Source of the DNA: Emydura subglobosa
Lineage: Eukaryota > Chordata > Testudines > Chelidae
NCBI GenBank assembly: GCA_007922225.1
Contig: ML679989.1
Location: 18,001,570-18,065,569 of the forward strand
DNA length: 64,000 bases
Direction of reading: 5' to 3'
Part shown: positions 36,501 through 48,500 of the stretch, one piece after another
Numbering within the stretch: the stretch's first letter is position 1
Layout of the letters: every line of letters begins with the position of its first letter
Position numbers and translations under genes: made by a program
The notes under the pieces: generated by a model
Seen by the model: only the letters and a program-made list of their open reading frames with translations
Databases searched by the model: none
What the model was told of the DNA's origin: nothing

Positions 36501-39500
36501 TTCTTTAGTTGAGAGATTATAAGAACCAGGAATTCACGAGTAAACTGAAAGACGGAGTGACTACTCAGAAATAGTGATATGTATGGCATGATTAGGCATA
36601 AAATTGCTCCAGGTAAGATGTTTTAGAGATGATTTTTGGTAGGAAGTGGATCCGCAATGCAATAGCATTTTCCTTCATCAACCCAGTGAAATCTGCTCCA
36701 GCTGCCACAGTGAGAAACATTTTTTATTTTTGTTAGAAAAATGGAAGGAGAAAAGAGTACAGGCAATTTAAGTGACCCTCATCAATAATGGGGAGGAGGC
36801 TGAGAGGTGGTGATGGAGAGAGGAAGAGAAGACAACAACTTGTTCTCCTATACCTGGAATTTCTCATCTCCGGTGAGATGAGAGAGCTCCCTAAACTCCA
36901 GCTGAATACTCGTCACCTCTGCCACTGTGCTGTCAGATGTCCAGCGAGGTGGGTGGGCAGTGCCTCGGCCAATGTTTACATCTGAGTATGGTATCTTGGA
37001 CGGTGTATTGAATGCTGGCATAAGTCTGCTCCCAATGTCTTTCTAAAGAGAACCCAAGAGCATGGCACAAAAATTCTTTATTATTTTTCCCAGCAATCAA
37101 ACAAAAAACAGGAAAAAAACACTGCAGCTTAGTTTTAGCCCATGTATGAGGAACAAAGGCAAACAGTGAGAAGAATCACTAGGTTTCTTCACAGTAAATG
37201 GCATACAGCTTCTACCTCATTCCCACTGTTATACTGTACAGTTCATTCTGCACATCCTATGTAACAGGTTTTCAATCTGAAATTATGGGATAATCCTTAA
37301 TGCAAACACAGGGCCTGCGTACCTTGTCCTAGCATTTGGGAGGGGGCAGGAGGATATGACAGTATCTCCCAAGACAGGGACCATGAGTGGAACCACTCCA
37401 TTCACTGGCAAGGACTTTCTTCCCATAAGAAAATTAACTGGGTAAAAATATGATAAAGATTCTTAAATGTATCATCTTACTTTTTACATTAAGGAAAATT
37501 CTCATTAAAATGGAACCCTAAGGCATTAAAACTCTGATGACATTATGAAGGCAAAGACGAGGAAAACATTCAAGAAGCCTCTAGGGCAGTAATGATGGTA
37601 TACAGAGGAAAGGTATGGCAGAGTTTACCTTCTGATGAACCTTTCTGCCACTTTACCCAACATCTGACACACGTTCTACCTGGGGCTGTGAGATTCAATC
37701 ACTTACAGCTTTCTCTAGGAAGAGGATATCTCCAGATAAGTGGTAGGCGCTCAACAAACCCCCCAGAATACGAATGGTGCTCTCAAAGAGATTCACATCC
37801 ACGTTTTTATCAAGCTGTAAATCAGTTGCCACCCATTTCTTTGCTTCTTCAAACTCTGTAAGGCACAAAAGGGAAGGACTGTTGGCGGAAACACACTGCA
37901 GTTATGTTAAAGCAGCACATTCCAATGACCAGATTAAAAGAGTTAGTTTACTATACTGCCCTGATTGTTATTTAGTCTATCGAAAGGAACCTGTACTTCT
38001 GAGGGGCAAACTGAAGAGGTTACAAATACACTGAAGAATGCATGCCAGAAGTTAGACCTGGCGTCAGTTTAATTCCTCTGAAATACAGCAATGTGGGGAT
38101 GTGCAAGGAGACAAGTACTTGGCAGAGAAATTAAATATTTAGCAGGTCTTGTCAAAACACATTCCTTCTTTATTAAAATAATGCAGAAGAGAATTAGTCT
38201 GGTACCCCAAAAACCCACCTCTCTCAATACAAGCCTGCAGTGTATTCCACCTATGTTACTGGCCATGCAATCAGTCTCACTGTTACCATAAGAGTTTTGA
38301 TCTTTTAATTAAGACTATTTAAATCAAAGCTACTGGCTGTCAGCCTCCCACTATACTATCTATGTATTTATATTGTAGGCCTGGGACTTAACTCACCCCT
38401 ATAATAAACTAGCTGTGATCAGCCTTGGGTGAAACTCAGGGATTTTATTACTAACCTTAAGAAAAAATTCTCCACTGCTGGTAAAGCACCCCCATTTCCC
38501 CACTGCCCCCTAACAAGAGTCAGAACACCAAGAATTGCAAAGGAGACACTCAGGCACTGGGACGTTTAGGGAGGATACAGAAAGATCCAGCAAATAGTAA
38601 ATTAGATAAAATAAACTCTGATCAGTTAATTTATGCTGAACATTTGCACAACAAAAGATCATAAGTAAGTTACAATTTGGGCATAAGAGTAAAATGGAAA
38701 AAAAATACTTAAGCGGGAAGGAGAAAACATAGGTGCTAGTACATGATTGGTTAAATTTTGTATTACCTAGGGGTATTGGATAATGTGATAGGTTTAGTAA
38801 ACTTAAAGAAGGTAGCTGGTTGTACCTATTTAATGTAAATGGAAAACAGTGCTCTTTGGGAACCATTGCTGGACTGCAGTTCTACATCAAGCTGCTAGAA
38901 CTCTTGCCTCTCTGCATGACCATGATGTGCAGAGGCATCACTGGCAACCCCAGATGAGTGAATCCTGTTCCTGATTGGCCATCAGGTGAAGTTATGTCCC
39001 CACACCAATGTTTTAACCACAAGATCTCTAGGTATTCAGGACACCAGGCATCTATGAGGACTAGTAACTTGTATTGGCGAAAACAAAGTTGCTTCTTTAA
39101 AATGTTGCTAATTATCTATGCAATTATCTAGCTGGAGGCAGAATGCAAAGGTTAGAAACTCATGCCCTTCCACTGAAGCTTCTGGATGTTAGACCTTGGT
39201 GAACTATCCTAGTGATAGTTTATCTCCCTCAGATCCCTCTCTCTTGTGAGAAAATCACTGTTTACAAATACGTTCTATTACACAGGCCTTAAATAAGGAT
39301 GACAAAATAGGTTTTCTATGCTCCATTTCAGTAAATTGTGCTGTCAGACTTGCTATCACTGTCTAGCAATAGGGAGTGCAATACAGAAATTCAGGATTTT
39401 ATTACAGAAGCAGTTTTTATATTCACAGACTCATGAGATAAAGATTTGCACACTCTAATACAACTTTGATTTATATAGCTTTTTTTATCCTGGAGAATCT

Positions 39501-42500
39501 CAAAGAGCTTTACAGACTATGAAGCAATCACTTAAAGGAGGAGAACTGCAATAAAATATAAAAGTTTCCAAACAGGAGTCCATTTTAAACATGTCTAAAT
39601 CACTAATAATTTATTTTAAAAGCTCTATGCAGTTCACATTTAAATATTTTATAAGAAAGCAGTCACACTGTCAACCTGATGAAACATCAAGAGAGAGAGC
39701 ACCTGCAGTGAGAGAGAGAAACAAGAGATTTCCACAATGGGTTTTTTGTTTGATTTTAAATTGTACATAAATGTACAGATTAAACCAAAAAAGTAAGAAA
39801 AATACGGAACTGTGGAAGACTCCTGTGATTTCTTGTGCCTTCAGCTGCAGCTCTGATCTTCTAGTCTTGATACATGTCAAATTGCGTTTCTTGTGGAATT
39901 ATTATAAAGGTGACAGTCTCCACAGATTCCACAGCTGTTCAAAGCATATCAATGGTGACATTTTCTGGTATTTGTAAATACTGCTTTGTAGTTTCCTGTT
40001 TAACTTACATGTCCCAATTAAGTGATTTCTTTCTGTACTCATGTAAGTGAGTAGTTTAAAAAAAAAAAATCAAACTGAGGTTTTAAAACTCAGTACCAAA
40101 ACACAGACACTTCTGGAGTGAATTAGGATATCTGTTACACAGTGAACAGAAACAGTATACAACAGTTTGAGACAGGAAGTGATGAGTACTATATCCTACT
40201 GAACTTAAGAGGGAATTTTTCTAGATAATACATAACTAAGCAAGTTAAAATATAGTTTGCATATCAGTGTTAAAGTGCGGTTAAAGTCAGAAAGTGAATA
40301 AAAATAGCACTGCCTTAATCAACAGATCTATGTGGATTCTGTGTCTTATATGCTTATAGTAATGACAAATAAGTTATTAGTTTTGTTCCTTTAAGCATTG
40401 TAGATCTAACAGAATACTGAATTATTTTCTGGTTTTACATACAGAATTGCTGACTAAGTTCCATATGTAAAATATCTTTATTTATGGTGATCAGACACAA
40501 GCTAAGAGATCCCAGGCTGACTTTGCAAGGCTGGCACTTAGAAAGGCTCCTCCAGCATCTTAGTGACCATAGAGCACTGATTGTTTTAGTATGGAAACAA
40601 CAGCAACAGGTAGACCTAATAATCCAGTCCGCAATTTCTAGTAGGAATGCCAATTTATCAATAGACATAGCCAGCAAAATTATTCCACAAATGCTTTTAC
40701 CTTATGCAGTTGAAGGAATACCTTAACAACAAAGCAACAAAAAAACACCACATTTCCTTAATAGGAAATATTTGGATTTTCCCCAAGGACAAAATGAAAT
40801 TCGCTCAGCCAAAGTGTAATTAATTGCCTCTGTTAAGGAGGTCTGAACATATTACTTCAATAAAGAAAATCCCCAAAAGCAACTGGAGAAAAAAAAAAAA
40901 AAAAACATTCGCCAAACATCTCAGCCACCAAACATAAAACGATCAGTTGCCTTAACGGCAATTGTTGGAACCAGAAAAGTACTGAGGTGGGAGAAAAATA
41001 GGAAAAGGAAAGGAAATTACCTTCTTTTAAGCCTAAAATCCACATGGTATCCAAAGCATCAATTAGTGTAAGACCGAGTCCAAACCACTCGCTGTAAGAT
41101 TTGGACAGAGGCTTTAGCTCATCATGTCCCCAGGCAAACTCTTTATAACCTTTCCATGCATGGCGGAATGCTTCTATCACAGCCATCTGACGTTCATTTA
41201 TGGGCACTGTGAATGGAAAACAACACTTTGTTCAAGAATGCTGAAGCTCAGTTATGCAGCCACATGAGACTCTTCTCCACTGAACTCTACCCAAAATCAA
41301 GAACCCTCATCTCTGCAACTGAAGGTTACATTGCACTGGCTCCAGTTATCTGAAGCTATTCCTTTTTAATGAGGTCTTTCCAACTTGCAGTAAGCAGTCA
41401 ATATTTTTAACCAATGATTTAGTGAAGCAGCAATGGAAATCTCATTAATATTAAACTTAGCCCTCCAAAAACAATATTTAGAGAGAAACAAAAAAAACTA
41501 TGTTAAGGAGTTCCCAGAATTAAGGTACAAACATAATGCACATTCACAAGAGGACTGAATTATGATACAGTTTTAATTACATGATCATAGATTTTTTCAC
41601 AGGAACCCTGTCTCATTCATCTCCTGACCAATTTCTCATCCCTGCTCCAAAGTATGTGCGATACTAGAGCTTTCCAAAGAAAAGGCCACCAGAATTTAAC
41701 ATAGGCAAAGCAATGTATTTTTCCCTAGCTTTGTTCTCAAAAATGGCTGAACCGTTTTGTCTGAAATTTTCCAAAAAATTCAGCCTGAGGCAAACAACCA
41801 GCATGCAAAATTTCAGCCCAAGTAGTTAAAAGTCTGGCAAAGTTATGAGCAACTGAAGACAGGATCTTATTATGGGAGTGTCTGGCAACCTTAATAATAA
41901 GTGGTGCTACCAGTCCTACTTATATTAAAGGCTCTCAGACATCAGGATGCCAATGCACTGCATGCTATTATGTTTAAAACCCAGGTTTTGGAATAAACAA
42001 GAAATCCCTCCAACTAGCTCATCAATGTGCAGATTCCAGATTCTTTGCTGCATTTGGAGAGCAACTGAAAGACAGCTGCTGCAGCTGCCTATTCCTGGTG
42101 GTAATCCTCAAAAGCAGTGTGTGAGTCATTAATGGAGGATGTCACTTCCCTCCCTGCCCCATCCTCCAGCCCTCAAGGGAGCAGTAAACCACCATTGAGA
42201 AAGAAAGTTGTCCTTTTCAAGACATCTCTCTAAACTATTCTTCCCAAGGAGAGCACAATACTCCTCTTGAGAAGTGGAGCAGAGAGAAAATCAGGCTATA
42301 TTGCCTATTTTCAGTGCCACCCCTATTTCTCAATTTCAGAGAGGGAGAAAAAAAAATCAGGCAAGAGGGGCCAAAGGTAGGAGTGAATGTCCATTTAAAC
42401 AAGGGGAGGAAGGTTGTGCATGAAGGCATGCACATACTGGGAAAGCATACTGAGAAAAATGGTAGCAAAATACATTTATATGGGAGGGACCAAGTGCTTC

Positions 42501-45500
42501 CAATGGAGGGAAAGGCACATTTTGCAGAGCAGGGAAGATGGTTGAGGACAGATGCCTATAGTGCTCCCCAATATAAAGATGTCATCTCCTGGCAAGGCAA
42601 CGGAACCTCTGAAAAACTTTCCCTAGTGTAGGGCCATCCTGTTTCCACTGCTGTCTACTTTCATGGAAGGTGATGCTGCTGAAGAAATAAAGACAGCCCT
42701 TTCATTAAGGATAAGTAAGCATAGTTTAAATATATTCAATTTAATAAACACTTGGTTTGTTGTGGTTTGGTTCTGGTAATGAAATGGAAGATTCAATGTT
42801 TGCATGCAGTATCCAGGACAAGGTTAGGGTACAGCTGTATAAGCCCAATATATATTAGAAGCAAGCATACACACATTGGGAGTGGCAGGCTGGCAGAGCT
42901 GAGCTACACAGTGGCAGGAAGTATATCATGCATTCTATTAACACATGATCTGGCAATTACAGCCATACATGCTGTCCCATAGCAACAACGAGTACATCTG
43001 ATGCAATATTTGTGCATCAGTCTTTTCATTTTCTCAATTCTCAGCATTATTTGTGAATCAACAAAAACCCTGAAAAAACTTGCACCTGTAGGTTGTCACA
43101 GCAGAAAAGGGTGCTGCAGGATTTAGATGTTCTAGATGAACAATGCATAATCTCTTTCCATTCAGTTCTTCCCATTCCCCACGGGAAGCAACTCTATATC
43201 AGTTAAAAATAGGAGATTTAATTAAAGGAATGGTATAACTCTGACAGTGAATGTGAATAGGGAGATATAAACATCTAAATCTCATGGTCAGTGATGAGAA
43301 TGGTGCTGATCTCTATCCTACTACCTGGCTCTTTCTGGTCCTCCACTTCCACAGATGATGGTTTTTCTGGTTCCTTTATTTTACTGGAAGGAGGTTCAGT
43401 GCTTTGGTCAGGTTCTATCACTGCTCCTCTCCAACTGCAAGTACAAGGTATTTCAATAATATTTAACTTGATAAGGATAATTCATTTTAACTCTTGTCTC
43501 TATTTTAATCTCTACTATCAAACAAGTGTTCATTTCTTATTTTCACAATAACCTGATAAACACAGAACTAAATGACATTTTGATCAAGGCACAAAATAGG
43601 AAAATGTCACTTATTGGCTCATTAATCTTTATTTGAAGACAGCGATTTCTTCCAGGCAAATGGTTATGAACCTTTTATTGAACCGAATTAAATGTGTATG
43701 ACAAGGTTTTTAGGATTCCATGAAAACATTGCTGCTATAATGAAATTTCTTAAAGGAATCAGAAATATACAAATACAAAATGTGTGAAAGTTCATTGCTT
43801 TTGAAATATTACAAGTGTGGTCTTCTAGGTTTGAAATTACTGCATGAACCATTCACACTTGATTAAATAGTACCATGCAAATGAGCATTAAGAATTCAAC
43901 ACTGAATACAGGATATTAGTAATGTAAAGTGCTTGTTTTGTTACTGACAGATTCATGGTAAAACACATGCTTTTCTTACCAAAATGGCAACATAAATCAG
44001 TTTGGAAAAGAATCACATAGAGACTCCTGAAGGTAAAACCTTATATATAGGACCAAAGTCAAGAAATGTTCATACTGAAGGCGAATGATTTTGACAAGCC
44101 CTTTTATGTATCTGTACATTAACTTAATTTCAATATGAACTTTAGCTACCCCCAGAAGAGCATGGCTTATAGAACCCACAAAGCTTGTATGTTAAAAACA
44201 ACACCCCTTATAGATCCAGTTACTACTACTGCATTAATACTGACATTGTTACTAGCATATTACTGACCTATACTAAACTTGTCCTTCTAAATTTCCCACC
44301 ATTGCTGCCACTAATGCTCTTCTACCAGTGGTAGCAATGCTAGAAGCGCTTGGGTAGATAAGGTTCTGCAACTGCTCTGAGAGGGTTTAAATGACATGAT
44401 GGCTAAAACACTAGTGTAGACAAGGTGCTACTATCAATTGAGCTGCACCAGTGGCAGGAAGGGTGAGAAAAAAATTAGGAAATTATATCTAGTGTAGACA
44501 TACGGTGGTCAACTTTTCCTATTCTTTCTATATTGAACAATGATGTCAAATGCTATTGCTTATTCCCAAATTAAGTAAACACCATAACTAATACAATAGA
44601 AAGGTGTAACGCTTTCACAATACTGATATGGTTAAAGCAGTACAACCTCCTTAGCTTGGATGCAGTTATATCAGTATAAAGGTGCTTTATACCAGCATAG
44701 CTGTTCCCATATGGGTAGAGGAATAAGCTATACCAATATAGGGCACCTTTATACTTGTGTAAGTGCATCCATATTACAACTCAGTATGCACTGATTAAAA
44801 CAAAAACAAAAGTAACAAACAAACAAACACATCCCTAACAGACAGTTATACTGGTACAATTTGCAAATGTACCCCAGCACTAAGATAATGATGATTGTGC
44901 TATTTTATTAACATCTAACACAGAACAAATTGACAGAGTGAAAGAATCCTACAACAGACTGCAAACTTTTCAGGGCAAGGACTGTGTGTACCTGTGCATT
45001 GATAAAGTGCTCAGTCTAATGGGGCCCCAAATCCTGAATGGAGCCTTTCGGTACCAAAAAAACCCTCATCTTACCAAGGAAATCAACCTAGCAAAAATCC
45101 ATAAGCTGCTATTAAGCAAGGGCAAAGAAACATAGATATGTAAAACAACATTCTAGGCCGACAATGAAAAGCCCTCACAACTTTATACGTTCATCTTATT
45201 CCCAATAGATTCTGAGAGAATAAAAGCAGAATTAGAAGACAGCGCCAGCAGACTGTAATTTGTTGGAAATATTTCTACCTACCTAATAATGGACTTTTCT
45301 GTTTTTTCTTCTTTATCAGCCTGGACAGGTTCTTCCTCTGCCTTGCCAGCAACATTGTGAACCTTTACCCTTGCATCTCTCCGTGGTGGTCTGATCTGCA
45401 GATTAGGAGGACCACGTCGGACTTGAAGCAGCTTTGGATGTTTCTAAGAAAGAAAGCAAGGCAAAAGTAATCAAGATGCATATGATCTATTACATGGATG

Positions 45501-48500
45501 GCCAAAACCCAGTCCAAAAGCTGCCCAGAGTTGTACAATGCAACCTGAGAACACCCTCATTTTTAATAGAGAAATGCAGTTTAGGGGACTATAGGTCACA
45601 GCATGCAACCTTCCATCTCAACCAGAAGAGCAGAGGGGTAGGGGAAGAGGGAAATCATATCTGAATTTTTTACCTCTGATAAAATTGTATATAGCTCCTT
45701 GGGTTAACAGTTATCAGTGAGGATCACTTATAATTAGGCTACCTGAATCATTACCAGGTATGTACTTAACACGGGGCACTGTCAAAAATGTAAAAATGAA
45801 ATGAACTTGTTATACGCATATATAACTACTGTCAATTATTGCACCTTGTTATAACAAAGTAATGCATCATTAAGGGCTTACACAATGCAGAAATGATCCA
45901 ATACCGGGAATTCTTTTTCACTAATAGATGTACATTATACAAATTAGAAGCCTCACATAAGATATCATGTCCATTTACAACAAAGAATCCTAAATTCCCT
46001 GAAGTAATTGTAAGAACAAGAGCAGAGCGTATGTGTACACACACACACACTCTCTCTCTCTCTCTCTCTCGATCTCAAAACAGAGTTCCTTTTTCCTATT
46101 ACTCCCCCATTGAATTTCTTGGAAACCAGGCAGTTTGTATGGTCCTCTAAAAGTGTGACTATACAATAAATAACTTTCACACATTTGCAGAAGAGCTCAC
46201 AGTTAGAGAGCTGCTATTTTTATTATTATTTCCACCCATTCCGGGAAGCTGTTGCTGTTTACCAGAGATGCTGACTACCCCCTGCCTCTCATATTCAACT
46301 ATACACACTCTAGCCAGCCACAAAGCCTAGGCTGCTCACATTTCCAGGACTGAGGTTTGGAGTGCTCCATTGCAGGTTGGAGTACATATTGCTGAACAGG
46401 AGGCAGACAATGGTGGCATGCCTGGGCCTATGCCAAGCACAAGCATATTCATTAAGACGGAGCCTAGAATACCAGGTCACAAAAGCCTGAAGTATCAGCA
46501 CTGATAGGCACACCAGTGGCTTAGTGATCTTAAATGTTCAGTACACACTTTCTGTTAAACAATCCCATGTGATGTCTACTAACAATTTCAGAAATATCTT
46601 ACCCCCACCTCCCAAATGCTTTCACGGTATAATAGTGCTCCTGTTAAACAGCTGGCTAACTCCTTCAGACAGAGCTAATGAGAATTTTCAGAAATCATAG
46701 CAATTCCCCCTTCTCTTTAAGTCTATGGATACAAACAAAAGCCAGAAACACTACAGTGGAACCAAAGCCTTTCTTGAGAGGAGAGCATTCTACCCATAGG
46801 AAATTAATTCTTATGACAAGTAATTGTTCATTGCAACTGTTGGAAAGAAGTGTTTCTTGTAGCTTTCACAAACCCTATTAGGTAGCACTTCTTGCAATAC
46901 CTGAGGTGAAAGCTCTGGATAGTTGGTATCTGCTTTCTGTGGTGCTGGTAAAACAGCTGGATTTGCTGGTTTCAATCCAGGGACTTCTGGTTCTGTATTC
47001 TGATTTTCTGATGATTTGTTGGTTAGACCTATATGTATAAAATACCGTCAGTACACATCAAACTTTCTGGCATAAGGAATTAACAGCTTAGACGCTAGCT
47101 GGAAAACTAAGTCTCCCCTTACTAAATGTAGGCAAGCCCTAAGGTAATCACCTATATTTATGTACTAATGATACCTTTGCAAAAAAAAAAAAAAAAAAAA
47201 AGCCACAGAAGCCAACAGATCTTACATGTCTAGCTGAAAATGTTAAATTACCAGCTTTCATAATAATAGGTTGAAGGTTTTGTTGATTTAAAAAAAAAAA
47301 AAAAAAGCTTTTCAATGTTGTAAGAAGACAGTGTTGAAGGCAAATTTGGACCCAGTTCCCAAAAATGCATAAAGAAATCATGCCTGCTGTATAATCACAA
47401 TGGAGAGAGGATTGTTTATTTTACCCTCTAAGTCTTTAGATATGTTTTTGTTAGTTTTATTTATTTCTTAAACTAAGTACTAAGGATGTTTGCAGCCTCT
47501 AAACTCTTTATTAGCCAAAACAAAATGTCACTTCAGATATTCAGGATAAAGAACCAAAGGGACCAACTGCCATTAACATTTTTAAAAAGGGATGGATAGG
47601 GTAATTTTTACCTGAACATTTACAATAAAATGTATGTCACATTAATTAAACTGCTTAATAAAGTACATTTTTACAAGGTGTGTTCAATGTCTGCTAGAAA
47701 AATATAATCTACAAAAACTAAGAACATGCAATCTTTTAACCATTTATAACATTTATTAAAGCAACCTTGAGCTGTATGAAAGACGTACTTTTCCACTGTT
47801 CCCCCATGTTTGTGTATGAAATGACTCCACAGACTGCCAAGAAGGCAAACAGAAAGAGAATTACACTCCGCTGTAGTCGAGAAAGCTGCTTCCATTTCTT
47901 TGAGAAAGAAAATAAATAAGAGGAAGAATCTTTAGTATGACAAGTAGAAAGCCAGCCCATTGCTGTCACCAAAAAAACCCCCACAAAGTTCTTTCAGAGC
48001 AAGAAATATAAAATTGATTATGTGTAGGTTTTACACTGTTTCCTATTTTGAACATCCATCAGTTACTTTGTCATGATATGGAAAGTAGCAAGGTAGCATG
48101 CTACCATATAGCAGGCTAGGTTAGAGAAGAACTCACTGCCGGAGTCTGTAGAGACTAGGGAAATTGCACTGTGATAAATCTCCTAGACAGAACATCAGCT
48201 ACCGTACACTGATTTTTACAGCAACCTTTCACTGACTGATCTATGCATCTGCCCAGAAGTCATTTGGAAAAGAGCCAAGAGGCTCCTCCCTTCTGGCCAG
48301 CAAAGTGCTACGAGAGGAACATGCAAAGCAGAAGAAAAATGGGGGTAGGGAAAATGAAAAAACAATGATAGTGTATCAAAGGGAAGGTTAAAAATAAAAC
48401 AAGCATCTCAAGCTGGATAGGAAAAGCAAGGCACCCCACCTCTGAAAATCACTGTTTGTGAAACTGTTATGTAAACTAGAGGCTACAACCAAAATTAGAC

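Noticed and set aside
46020..46184. Open frames across the (AC)(TC) microsatellite
   Set aside because: They translate a simple repeat; no protein family is present.
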